From positions 1-64,000 of the forward strand of contig JBGSIB010000050.1 in NCBI GenBank assembly GCA_041751955.1: DNA of 64,000 bases, given 5' to 3'. Both the position numbers and the translations under genes were made by a program. Within the stretch, counting starts at the first letter, position 1. Each line of letters starts with the position of its first letter. The DNA comes from UBA2040 sp041751955. Its GTDB lineage: Bacteria; Bacteroidota; Bacteroidia; Flavobacteriales_D; Crocinitomicaceae. Below are positions 27,637 to 35,911 of this stretch, one piece after another. The notes under the pieces were generated by a model. That model did not search any database. It was given only the letters and a program-made list of their open reading frames with translations, and had not been told where the DNA came from.

Positions 27637-28610
27637 TAGAATCCTATATTAATGTCCAACATATCGCCTATATCTTCTCCCGCAGCGTTTCGGAAATTTG
27701 CTTCTGTTTGCTCAATGTCCTCAAAATCTAATGTTCCGCGCATGTCCAAGTTTTTGAAAACATAGTTCATTTCGCGAACAACAGTATAGGGATATCCAAA
27801 GCCTAAAGTAAAAAGGATAATCAATAAATTTCCAAAGAGAATGGGGAATAATTCGTTGCCCGTTCCTCTAAAACGCATGAGCATTTTTTTGTCGTCGAGG
27901 TGCAAACTTAAATGATCAATATAAAAAGTGATGATACTTCGTCGCCACCAAGGGTAATAAATTCCTAGGGTCAAAAAAGTTAATATGTAACCGACTAAAT
28001 TCAAGGCAAAGTAGTCGCCACCGTTACCGTTGAATTTAAATTTGGCATTTCCAATTCTGGTGTTTTCGAATACGTAACTGCGAATATTCATGGTCATCCA
28101 CGACCAATAAATCCCAAAAGTGACGATTGTCAAAAGTCCCCAAGCGATGAATTTTAGCATGAGTTCTTTTCGACTTCCACGATAACCAAAACGGATACCG
28201 CGCCAGCTTGTTCGCGACATTCGATAACGCATGGAACCGTGAATGGCAATGGGAATGAGAAGTGAATAAGCAATGTAAATCAGCAACAAGCCTAGATAAA
28301 AATCATTGTAACTGCTGAGGAAAAATAGAAGATTAAGACTGATTATAACGACAAGTGCAACAACAAATCCTTTTAACATTTCTCTACCCGTTCCTGAGAA
28401 ATATAAACGACTGCCTTCAAAAGAGGTTTCGCCGTACAAATAATGCATCGTTCTGGCACGGGCAAATGGATAATAGATTCCTATGCTGAGTATGGTAAAA
28501 AGCCAGTTCACCACGAAAATTCCAAAAAAGTCCCTTCCTTTTCCAGCAAAGGTCATTCGGTATCTTCTGACAATCGGCTTTATTTCTTCCTCGAATGGGA
28601 TTGCGTCCAT
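27636..28610 (-). CDS. DUF898 (YjgN-like) integral membrane protein
   Basis: A 324-residue polytopic membrane protein from ATG 28610. DUF898 repeats appear as FAGKGRDFFGIFVVNWLF and FNGNGGDYFALNLVGY, each followed by IGIYYPFARAR or LGIYYPWWRRS, with a third copy RFRGTGNELFPILFGN. About seven to nine transmembrane helices are likely. Function unknown; neighbours are often M48 peptidases, as here. The frame extends 41 codons upstream, but that part looks non-coding and overlaps the divergent region. Confidence 0.88.
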   Translation of the reverse strand: MDAIPFEEEIKPIVRRYRMTFAGKGRDFFGIFVVNWLFTILSIGIYYPFARARTMHYLYGETSFEGSRLYFSGTGREMLKGFVVALVVIISLNLLFFLSSYNDFYLGLLLIYIAYSLLIPIAIHGSMRYRMSRTSWRGIRFGYRGSRKELMLKFIAWGLLTIVTFGIYWSWMTMNIRSYVFENTRIGNAKFKFNGNGGDYFALNLVGYILTFLTLGIYYPWWRRSIITFYIDHLSLHLDDKKMLMRFRGTGNELFPILFGNLLIILFTLGFGYPYTVVREMNYVFKNLDMRGTLDFEDIEQTEANFRNAAGEDIGDMLDINIGF

Positions 28611-28701
28611 ATTTTTTCTGGCAGTAAAGTGTTGGACTAAAATAAATACTTTTTCGGTATATATGGCAATTTCACGATTGGGGTATTTTTTTAATCTTTG
28701 T

Positions 28702-29058
28702 ATGATGCAAATAAAACTTTCCGAAGAAAACAAAGATTTTTTCCAAAGGGTCTATCAAGTTGTGCGTTTGATTCCAGAAGGTAGGGTGACAAATTATGGT
28801 TCTATTGCTAAGTATTTGGGCACCGGGCGATCCAGCAGGATGGTGGGCTGGGCGATGAATGCAGCTCATTCGCTTTCGGATGTTCCGGCGCATCGCGTTG
28901 TGAATAGAGTGGGACTTTTGTCAGGAGCGGCTCATTTTTCTACACCAACTGAAATGCAAAATTTGCTGGAAAAGGAGGGAATTGTCGTTCGTGAAAATCA
29001 AATTGTTGATTATAAAAAGCATTTTTGGGACCCGCAAGTGGAACTGAGAATTGATTAA
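28702..29058 (+). CDS. Alkyltransferase-like protein (MGMT family, Cys replaced by Ala)
   Basis: A 118-residue protein matching the DNA-binding domain of O6-methylguanine-DNA methyltransferase: FFQRVYQVVRLIPEGRVTNYGSIA, then GTGRSSRMVGWAMNA with the Arg finger. The active-site motif PCHRV is PAHRVVN, so the alkyl-accepting cysteine is missing. Such ATL proteins bind alkylated guanine and hand it to nucleotide excision repair rather than repairing it directly. Two adjacent ATGs (28702 and 28705) are possible starts. It lies 9 bases before the SDR gene at the head of the carotenoid operon. Confidence 0.9.
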   Translation: MMQIKLSEENKDFFQRVYQVVRLIPEGRVTNYGSIAKYLGTGRSSRMVGWAMNAAHSLSDVPAHRVVNRVGLLSGAAHFSTPTEMQNLLEKEGIVVRENQIVDYKKHFWDPQVELRID

Positions 29059-29067
29059 CTTTGGAGC

Positions 29068-30069
29068 ATGGTAATTGTCATTGGTGGAACAGGTTTGGTG
29101 GGTAGTCATTTGTTAAATGAGCTTTCCAAAACCGAAAAAGAAATCACCGCCACTTTTCGTACAAAATCGAATATAGAAAAAGTTCGTAGCCTTTTCCATT
29201 TTTACGATTCTGGCAGCGCCGAAGCACGTTGGAAAAAAATACAGTGGAAAGAAGTGCAAGTCAATGATCTTTATGCATTGGATCAATTGATTAACGAAGG
29301 AGATGAGGTGTATCATTGCGCTGCATTGGTCTCTTTCCATCGCAGGGACTTCAATAGATTGACCAAAATTAATCGGGAAGGAACGAGCAATGTGGTCAAT
29401 GTTTGTCTGGATAAAAAAATTAAAAAACTCTGTTATGTGAGTTCGACAGCTGCGGTCGGTGGTGGTGCAGAAAAAGAAGTCAGTGAGAATACGAAGTGGA
29501 AAAAAGGACCGGAAACAAGCGGATATTCCATTAGTAAATATGGTGCGGAACGTGAAGTTTGGCGAGGAATTACGGAAGGCTTGAATGCTGTAATGGTGAA
29601 TCCTTGTGTGATTTTGGGAGCAGGAAATTGGGAAGAAAGCTCGTTGACGATTTTGAAGCAAATCAAAAAGGGATTATCATTTTATCCACCTGGCGGAAAC
29701 GCAATTGTAGATGCACGTGATGTGGTGAATGTCATGCATCAATTGATGAAAAGTGATATTGAAGCTGAACGTTATTTGCTGATTGGAGAAAATATATCCT
29801 TTCACAATTTATTTTCGGCGATCGCTACTCAAATGGAAAAAAAACCGCCAAAACGTGCCGTTGGTGCTTTTGGATTGAAATTCGCCCGTTTTGTTTTCTC
29901 CATTTTGTATCTGTTTTCTTCAAAAAAATCACCGATAACGAAAGATACTGTGAACAGTGCGCTATCCACAGTTGTTTACTCCAATGAAAAGGTGCGAAAA
30001 GAATTGAATTATACTTTTTTTCCGCCAAGTGAAACCATAGAAAATGCCGTTACGGGTCAAATAAAATAA
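29068..30069 (+). CDS. NAD(P)-dependent epimerase/dehydratase (extended SDR)
   Basis: A 333-residue Rossmann-fold enzyme. VIVIGGTGLVGSHLL gives the TGxxGxxG nucleotide site; YHCAALVSFH, YVSSTAAVGG and the catalytic YSISKYGAER (YxxxK) follow; VNPCVILGAGNW is the substrate-binding part. It resembles sugar-nucleotide epimerases or sterol/flavonoid-type reductases; the substrate cannot be told from sequence. The next gene's ATG follows its stop directly (TAAATG), tying it to the carotenoid genes. Confidence 0.87.
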   Translation: MVIVIGGTGLVGSHLLNELSKTEKEITATFRTKSNIEKVRSLFHFYDSGSAEARWKKIQWKEVQVNDLYALDQLINEGDEVYHCAALVSFHRRDFNRLTKINREGTSNVVNVCLDKKIKKLCYVSSTAAVGGGAEKEVSENTKWKKGPETSGYSISKYGAEREVWRGITEGLNAVMVNPCVILGAGNWEESSLTILKQIKKGLSFYPPGGNAIVDARDVVNVMHQLMKSDIEAERYLLIGENISFHNLFSAIATQMEKKPPKRAVGAFGLKFARFVFSILYLFSSKKSPITKDTVNSALSTVVYSNEKVRKELNYTFFPPSETIENAVTGQIK

Positions 30070-30732
30070 ATGTCAAAACAGGAGTCAATATCAAAACTTC
30101 GGCAGTTTCAGTCTTCTGAAATTTTTTGGATAGTTTTCTTAACTATATTTTTCTCTGTAGGATTGGTGGGCATTTCTTTGCCCCAATATCGAGATTTTAT
30201 GGTTACTCTCAGTCCATTTCATCTGCTTTTGACATATTTCGTTTTATTCATTTCTCGAAAAGATAAAAGGGATCAATTCATTTATTTTTCTTTCTTGATT
30301 TTTGTGATTGGCATCTTGGTGGAAGCCATAGGAACCAACACGGGATTGCTTTTTGGGTCGTATAAGTATGGACAAACACTTGGTTTAAAAATGTTTGGCG
30401 TTCCGTTAATCATAGGCGTGAACTGGGTTACGATGGTAGTTTGTTCTTCAACTTTGGTGAATAAATTGCCTTTGAAATTTGTCTACAAAGTTCTGTTGGC
30501 TGGTTTTGTGATGACTTCTTTGGATTTTCTCATTGAACCAGTTGCCGTCAAATTGGACTATTGGTCGTGGTCAAATAGTGAAATTCCCTTGTACAATTAC
30601 CTCTGCTGGTTTGTAATTTCACTGCCAATGCACTATTTTTATATGAAATGGAAATTGGTGGAGAACAATAGGGTGCCAGTCGGTGTTTTTGTTTTGATAC
30701 TTTTCTTTTTCCTTATTTTAAATTTTGTCTAA
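30070..30732 (+). CDS. Carotenoid biosynthesis protein (DUF422/CruF-like)
   Basis: A 220-residue membrane protein with about six or seven transmembrane helices. The conserved GTNTGLLFGSYKYGQTLG, then KMFGVPLIIGVNWVTMV, and DFLIEPVAVKLDYWSW are the DUF422 signature. Members include CruF carotenoid 1',2'-hydratase and C50-carotenoid hydratases; the exact reaction here is unknown. Directly coupled to SDR upstream and CrtZ downstream. Confidence 0.88.
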   Translation: MSKQESISKLRQFQSSEIFWIVFLTIFFSVGLVGISLPQYRDFMVTLSPFHLLLTYFVLFISRKDKRDQFIYFSFLIFVIGILVEAIGTNTGLLFGSYKYGQTLGLKMFGVPLIIGVNWVTMVVCSSTLVNKLPLKFVYKVLLAGFVMTSLDFLIEPVAVKLDYWSWSNSEIPLYNYLCWFVISLPMHYFYMKWKLVENNRVPVGVFVLILFFFLILNFV

Positions 30733-31212
30733 ATGTATTGGTGGGGTCCTATAGTTTTGTTGCTGTCTTTCCTCGGAATGGAATTCATGGCTTGGGCAAC
30801 GCACAAATTTGTGATGCACGGTTTGATGTGGAGTTTTCACGAAGATCATCACGTGGAGAAACCTGGATTTTTTGAGCGAAATGACGTTTTTTTTCTAATT
30901 TATGCCATTCCTTCTTGGTTGTGTATCATGTTGGGAATGATGTACGATCAGTATGTTGCCGTTTGGATAGGATACGGAATTGCGAGTTATGGATTCGCTT
31001 ATTTCATGTTCCACGATGTATATATTCACCGTCGTTTCAAATGGTTACGAGATATTGATCATCCCTATTTCATGGCCATTCGAAAAGCGCATAAAGTACA
31101 TCATAAACATTTGGGCAAGGAGCATGGCGAATGCTTCGGAATGTTGATTGTTCCCTTGAAATATTATCGCGAAGCCAAGAAAACTTTCCGCCGAAAATAC
31201 GCGAAATCGTGA
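30733..31212 (+). CDS. crtZ: Beta-carotene hydroxylase
   Basis: A 159-residue fatty-acid-hydroxylase superfamily protein with all His motifs for the diiron centre: HKFVMH, HEDHH, FHDVYIHRR and HKVHHKH. Four hydrophobic helices are present. It hydroxylates beta-ionone rings to give zeaxanthin. It starts directly after the DUF422 stop, and its final bases (GTGA) overlap the start of the cyclase gene. Confidence 0.93.
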   Translation: MYWWGPIVLLLSFLGMEFMAWATHKFVMHGLMWSFHEDHHVEKPGFFERNDVFFLIYAIPSWLCIMLGMMYDQYVAVWIGYGIASYGFAYFMFHDVYIHRRFKWLRDIDHPYFMAIRKAHKVHHKHLGKEHGECFGMLIVPLKYYREAKKTFRRKYAKS

Positions 31213-31901
31213 GTTTGTATTTTCTCATTATGTTGGCCACCCTTTTGGGACCTTTTGCTCTTTCTTTCGATAAAAAAGTAGCGTTTTACAAGAAATGGAA
31301 ATTCCTTTTTCCATCGACTTTTGCCGTTGCAATAATCTATTTGCTTTGGGACGAATTTTACGCGAGATGGGGTGTCTGGGGTTTCAATCCGGATTACTTG
31401 CAAGGAATTTTTGTCGGAAATTTACCTTTGGAAGAAATCTGTTTTTTCCTTTTTGTACCGTATGCTTGTATTTTTATTTACGAATGTTTGGTCGCTTATT
31501 TTCCTGCTATTCAATTGAAAAAAGCAAGTCCGATTGTTGCTGGAATTGTGGTTCTACTTTGTACAACTCTAGCCATGATTTATTGGGATAATTTATACAC
31601 TTCTGTGGCTTCAATAGTGGCCGTATTCCTCACTGTTTGGCTTTATTTCATTAAAAAAGTGCATTGGTACGGACGTTTCATCTTTACTTTTTTGATTGTA
31701 CAACTTCCTTTTTTTATAGTGAATGGAGCTTTAACAGGAATGTTCACTACAGAACCAATAGTTTGGTACAATGAAGCTGAAATGATGGGGCCACGTTGGA
31801 TAAGTATTCCGGTGGAAGACACGATTTACAATTATGGTTTTCTGCTCTTGGTTTTTCACCTTTATTTTGGGTTTCAAAAAAAGAAAAAAATTACAGCTTA
31901 A
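31209..31901 (+). CDS. Lycopene cyclase (fused CrtYc-CrtYd type)
   Basis: A 230-residue protein of two similar halves with about six or seven helices. YFLIMLATLLGPFALSFDKK and AVAIIYLLWDEFYARWGVWGF, then LPLEEICFFLFVPYACIFIYE form the first half; GRWISIPVEDTIYNYGF-type residues (PRWISIPVEDTIYNYGF) close the second, matching the heterodimeric-type cyclase fused in one chain. It forms beta rings on lycopene. The GTG at 31209 overlaps the crtZ stop (GTGA) and precedes the first helix, so it is preferred to the upstream ATG inside crtZ. Convergent with the next gene, no gap. Confidence 0.9.
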   Translation: MSLYFLIMLATLLGPFALSFDKKVAFYKKWKFLFPSTFAVAIIYLLWDEFYARWGVWGFNPDYLQGIFVGNLPLEEICFFLFVPYACIFIYECLVAYFPAIQLKKASPIVAGIVVLLCTTLAMIYWDNLYTSVASIVAVFLTVWLYFIKKVHWYGRFIFTFLIVQLPFFIVNGALTGMFTTEPIVWYNEAEMMGPRWISIPVEDTIYNYGFLLLVFHLYFGFQKKKKITA

Positions 31902-34022
31902 TTAGAAAGAAGGAGTTCCAGTTGTGTTGTCGAATAGACTGATTGTAAAAGCTAAATCAGGATGTTCGTTGTCCAAATTGGGAACTTGAATTTTTAGATT
32001 TTTCCCCCATCCAACTTGAACTTTTTGTGTGTATTCAGGTAGTAATTTTAGATTTTCATCGGGTCCGGTAGCATAAAACTTAACAATGTATGTCACCTTT
32101 TGTTTACCATCTTTTTTCAATAAATCTTTGATTTTCATCGTCGGATTTTTTTCCAATCCTTGGGAAATGGGTTGAACACCATGGTCTGAATATCGGTCTT
32201 TGTGTCTTTCGTTTGCATAATCTCGAGGAGACTCGTTTCGTCCCATTTGAATATTGTCACCGACCATGCATTTTATTTCTACGTTGCTGCTGTCTAATAA
32301 TCCTTGCACGCAAAGGTTATCCTTCGCTAGATTTCGCCAATAATAAGTAGCGTTGTGTAACCAACCATAAACTTCTTTTTCATCATCACTTTTGAGGGCA
32401 AACACTTCGAGGGTGCGGGAGTTTTCTTTTCCGTCGGTCCATAAATAGGGCGTAAAAATTTGTTCTGATTTTGCGATGGGTTCCATGAATTTTTGAAGCG
32501 GTTTGAGATCCAAATGATAATCAAAATCCATCACACCTCTATCCCACCACCAATCCAAACCGGGGCCTGCACAACCCATAAAAGCGGTAGACCAAATACT
32601 GTTATGGAACTCTATTCCAGTGCAACAATACAAGGGTAATTTATCGTCATTGATACCCATTTCTTCCAGGAAAACAGGTTTGCCGTAGTAGTTCCAAAAA
32701 TCGTCCACATCCTCAGCACGAACTCTAGAATTAGCATCTTTTATCGTAGAATATTTATGAATTGAAACGATATCGGATACGCTTAACACACCATCGTAAC
32801 CGCGCTGTTCTTCCAATTTATTCATCGTTCCATAGGAGTTGGCGAAAAGGGCATTGGGCTGCAGTTCTTCTCGAATATATTTGTTTTGGTTGTCAATCCA
32901 AGTGGTGAACAGACGAATGGCTTCCTTATCTGAAATACCTTCTTGTTCTATAATGGGGTTAAAAAATTTCTCAACTTCAGAATAGCCGTAAAATGCCCAA
33001 TACGGACTATAACCCCAGCGCGCATACATGTATCTTAAGTTGTTTTTTTGCGCTTGAATGGCTTCTGGATTCGTAAAGTAATCGCTGATTTTTTCCATGT
33101 TGAAATATTTCCTGTAAGGATTATTTTTCCAATTTGGAATATCCCAATCGGCGCCCATTATTTCAACATGATGTCGGAACATGATTGCATAAATTTGCTT
33201 TTCTTCTGCCAAACTCATCAAGCGATCGAAGGCGTACATTTCATCTTGTTTGGAAGTGTAATTATGAATGTCGTTCCAATCCGGCAACGCTCCCTGGGCG
33301 CCAACTTCAAAACGAATGAAGTTTCCATCTACAGCAGCTATTTTCTCAACTCCACCCATTTGCCGACGGTTTTGGGATGGTTTGTAGCTGAAAAAGCCTC
33401 CGCTTGATACATTCATGCCCGTTGCGATGAATCTTTCGCCCGTTTCTTTGTAATATAAAAACCTGTCTTTTTCTGTATCAGTGTTTGCCACCACGAGTGA
33501 TCCTTTGTGTTTGGAAGGATTGCAGGCAAAATTTACTTTGAAGGTTTGAGGTATTTCACTTCCTCTTGCCACAACGGTCATTATCACTTTCCATTGGCCC
33601 AATTCATTTGGAGAGAATCTCAAACGCCAAGGGTAATCGGTGAATTTCTCTTCAAAAACATCTTCTTGCAATTTTTCACGAAAATCTTGATAAAAGAAAC
33701 CAAATCCTTTGTGAATTTTTCCAGAAGGCGAAGAGAAAGTCGCCGTAAAGTCTAGGTCTTCAGGAAGGTATGGATTCAAAAAGTCACCTTTTACTCCTGA
33801 AATGAAATTATTGATTTTTGCTTGGGTGCTTTTGTCTAATTGAAGGGCTATTTCTAGTGTTTGGTGCAAATTTGCCATAAAAGAATTCGCCATCGGTTTT
33901 ACCCATATCACATTGGAAGCTATGATTTTCTGATCTTCTTCAGCTCCTTGAACATTGGAATAAAAACAAAAACTGAATAAAAGCAGAACTAGACAGTGCG
34001 TGATACGAAGATTCATTTTCAT
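31902..34022 (-). CDS. DUF5060 domain glycoside-hydrolase-like secreted protein
   Basis: A 706-residue exported protein with a signal peptide (CLVLLLFSFCFYSNVQGA). Residues ~35-165 correspond to DUF5060, a beta-sandwich often found before a TIM-barrel (LDFTATFSSPSGK, FSPNELGQWKVIM). The next ~400 residues look like a GH5-like barrel: FIATGMNVSSGGFFS, GNFIRFEVGAQGALPDW, SLAEEKQIYAIMF, and a candidate acidic residue in PVFLEEMGIND. A beta domain closes it. Polysaccharide breakdown is inferred; the substrate is not predictable. An upstream in-frame start adds 11 residues without clear benefit. Confidence 0.8.
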   Translation of the reverse strand: MKMNLRITHCLVLLLFSFCFYSNVQGAEEDQKIIASNVIWVKPMANSFMANLHQTLEIALQLDKSTQAKINNFISGVKGDFLNPYLPEDLDFTATFSSPSGKIHKGFGFFYQDFREKLQEDVFEEKFTDYPWRLRFSPNELGQWKVIMTVVARGSEIPQTFKVNFACNPSKHKGSLVVANTDTEKDRFLYYKETGERFIATGMNVSSGGFFSYKPSQNRRQMGGVEKIAAVDGNFIRFEVGAQGALPDWNDIHNYTSKQDEMYAFDRLMSLAEEKQIYAIMFRHHVEIMGADWDIPNWKNNPYRKYFNMEKISDYFTNPEAIQAQKNNLRYMYARWGYSPYWAFYGYSEVEKFFNPIIEQEGISDKEAIRLFTTWIDNQNKYIREELQPNALFANSYGTMNKLEEQRGYDGVLSVSDIVSIHKYSTIKDANSRVRAEDVDDFWNYYGKPVFLEEMGINDDKLPLYCCTGIEFHNSIWSTAFMGCAGPGLDWWWDRGVMDFDYHLDLKPLQKFMEPIAKSEQIFTPYLWTDGKENSRTLEVFALKSDDEKEVYGWLHNATYYWRNLAKDNLCVQGLLDSSNVEIKCMVGDNIQMGRNESPRDYANERHKDRYSDHGVQPISQGLEKNPTMKIKDLLKKDGKQKVTYIVKFYATGPDENLKLLPEYTQKVQVGWGKNLKIQVPNLDNEHPDLAFTISLFDNTTGTPSF

Positions 34023-34082
34023 GGTGTACGATATTAAGCCCTTCGAAGGTCGCATATTTTTGTAAATAAAACCAGAAAAGTC

Positions 34083-35054
34083 CTAGTTTTCTCTTTCCAT
34101 GAGGTAAGTTGCCAAAGCTCGTAAGTTTTCTTTTTGGCTTTCTTCGATTGAAATGGCAGCTAAGGCCTCCATAGCATATTTGCGGTGGATTTCCATAATA
34201 ATACTTACCTTTTCTCTGATGTTGAGCGTGTTAAACAAAGTTTTTACACCGTCAACTTTCTTATCGAGGTTGGACTCTTTTTCTAAACCTAAAAATTCAA
34301 TTTTTTGTGCTTCGTTGGCATCTTTAAGAGCTGTAAGATAAAGCAATGTCTTTTTGTTGGAGATAACATCTCCCCCGATTTGTTTGCCGAATTTTTCCGG
34401 ATCTCCGTACAGGTCTAAAATGTCGTCTTTGATTTGAAAGGCAAGTCCAATTTGTTGTCCGAATTGGTACATCAATTTCCTATCTTGTTCGCTAGCATTA
34501 CCAATTATTGCTCCCATTTCCAATGCACAGCCTAACAAAACGGATGTTTTCAAACGAATCATTTCAATGTATTCAGGTATGCTGACATCCTCACGTTTTT
34601 CGAAATCCATGTCCATTTGCTGGCCATCGCATACTTCTGCCGCGGTGCGGTTGAATAGGTTTAAAAGTTCTAATACATGTTCAGGTTTCTGTTTCGCTAA
34701 TTCCTGAATTGCTTTTATCATTAAGACGTCTCCCGATAGTATCGCAATATTTTGGTCCCATTTGGTATGAACGGTTTCCATCCCACGTCGCAATGGTGCT
34801 TCATCCATTATGTCATCGTGGATCAAAGTGAAATTGTGAAACAACTCCACGCTTATTGCGGCGTGCATAGCATCGTTGGCTGGAGTAGAAAATAATTCAG
34901 CCCCCAACAAAGTTAAAACGGGACGAATTCTTTTTCCGCCCAAGGTCATTATGTAACGAAGTGGATCGTATAAATTTGTGGGTTTTTGTGGAAAAGTATA
35001 TTGTTGAATTTCTTTTTCCACCAATCGAGAAAGATCAACTAAATGTCCCTTCAT
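34083..35054 (-). CDS. Polyprenyl diphosphate synthase (long-chain, (E)-type)
   Basis: The 323 residues match the trans-isoprenyl diphosphate synthase family. Both aspartate-rich motifs are intact: HDDIMDEAPLRRG (first, around residue 78) and FQIKDDILDLYG (second), with GGKRIRP near the N-terminus for IPP binding. It makes a GGPP-or-longer chain for quinones or carotenoids; chain length cannot be read reliably. Its end lies right before the DUF5060 gene; its start overlaps the rfbA stop (ATGA). Confidence 0.93.
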   Translation of the reverse strand: MKGHLVDLSRLVEKEIQQYTFPQKPTNLYDPLRYIMTLGGKRIRPVLTLLGAELFSTPANDAMHAAISVELFHNFTLIHDDIMDEAPLRRGMETVHTKWDQNIAILSGDVLMIKAIQELAKQKPEHVLELLNLFNRTAAEVCDGQQMDMDFEKREDVSIPEYIEMIRLKTSVLLGCALEMGAIIGNASEQDRKLMYQFGQQIGLAFQIKDDILDLYGDPEKFGKQIGGDVISNKKTLLYLTALKDANEAQKIEFLGLEKESNLDKKVDGVKTLFNTLNIREKVSIIMEIHRKYAMEALAAISIEESQKENLRALATYLMEREN

Positions 35055-35911
35055 TTGATTAATTCCATCAAGTAATTTCCATAACCACTTTTTTGAAGCG
35101 GTTCGGCTAGTTGGTGCAATTCAGTAGCATTAATCCAATTGTTTTTAAAAGCTATTTCTTCGATACAACCGACTTTCAAACCTTGTCTGTCTTCTATGAC
35201 TTGAACAAATTGACCGGCTTGCATCAAAGACTCAAACGTACCTGTGTCTAGCCAAGCGGTTCCTCTGTCCAAAACAGCCACTTTCAAAGCATTTCTTCTT
35301 AAATATTCTGCATTGACATCTGTGATTTCGTACTCACCACGTGCCGATGGTTTGAGGTTTTTAGCAATTTCAATAACGTCATTGTTATAAAAATACAATC
35401 CTGGTACGGCGTATTTTGATTTTGGATGCTCAGGTTTTTCTTCGATAGAAATGGCTTTCATATTTTCATCGAACTCAACTACACCGTATCTTCTTGGATC
35501 GCTGACGTGATAGGCATAAACAACACCACCTTTTGGATTGGTGTTTTCTTTCAAAAGCTCATCCATTCCTACTCCGTAGAAAATATTATCACCTAAGATT
35601 AGGGCTACATCGTCCTTACCAATAAATGATTCACCAATAACAAAAGCTTGAGCTAATCCATTCGGAATTTCTTGAACTGCATATGTGAATTCGCAACCGA
35701 GATTTTTTCCATCGCCTAAAAGTTTTTCGAAATGAGGCAAATCGTGCGGAGTTGAGATGATTAATATTTCTCGGATTCCAGCGCTCATCAATATGGACAA
35801 AGGATAATATATCATCGGTTTGTCATAAATGGGCATAAGTTGCTTACTTACTGCAAGCGTCAAGGGATGAAGTCGCGTGCCTGATCCTCCAGCTAAAATT
35901 ATTCCTTTCAT
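35051..35911 (-). CDS. rfbA: Glucose-1-phosphate thymidylyltransferase
   Basis: The 286 residues match RmlA: GIILAGGSGTRLHPLT, then SKQLMPIYDKPMIYYPLS, GDNIFYG, YHVSDPRRYGVVEFD, EKPEHPKSKYAVPGLYFY and WLDTGTFESLMQA. It makes dTDP-glucose for rhamnose and related surface sugars. Other rml genes are not in the window. It overlaps both neighbours by four bases, so RND exporter-rfbA-polyprenyl synthase form a coupled operon. Confidence 0.95.
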   Translation of the reverse strand: MKGIILAGGSGTRLHPLTLAVSKQLMPIYDKPMIYYPLSILMSAGIREILIISTPHDLPHFEKLLGDGKNLGCEFTYAVQEIPNGLAQAFVIGESFIGKDDVALILGDNIFYGVGMDELLKENTNPKGGVVYAYHVSDPRRYGVVEFDENMKAISIEEKPEHPKSKYAVPGLYFYNNDVIEIAKNLKPSARGEYEITDVNAEYLRRNALKVAVLDRGTAWLDTGTFESLMQAGQFVQVIEDRQGLKVGCIEEIAFKNNWINATELHQLAEPLQKSGYGNYLMELIK

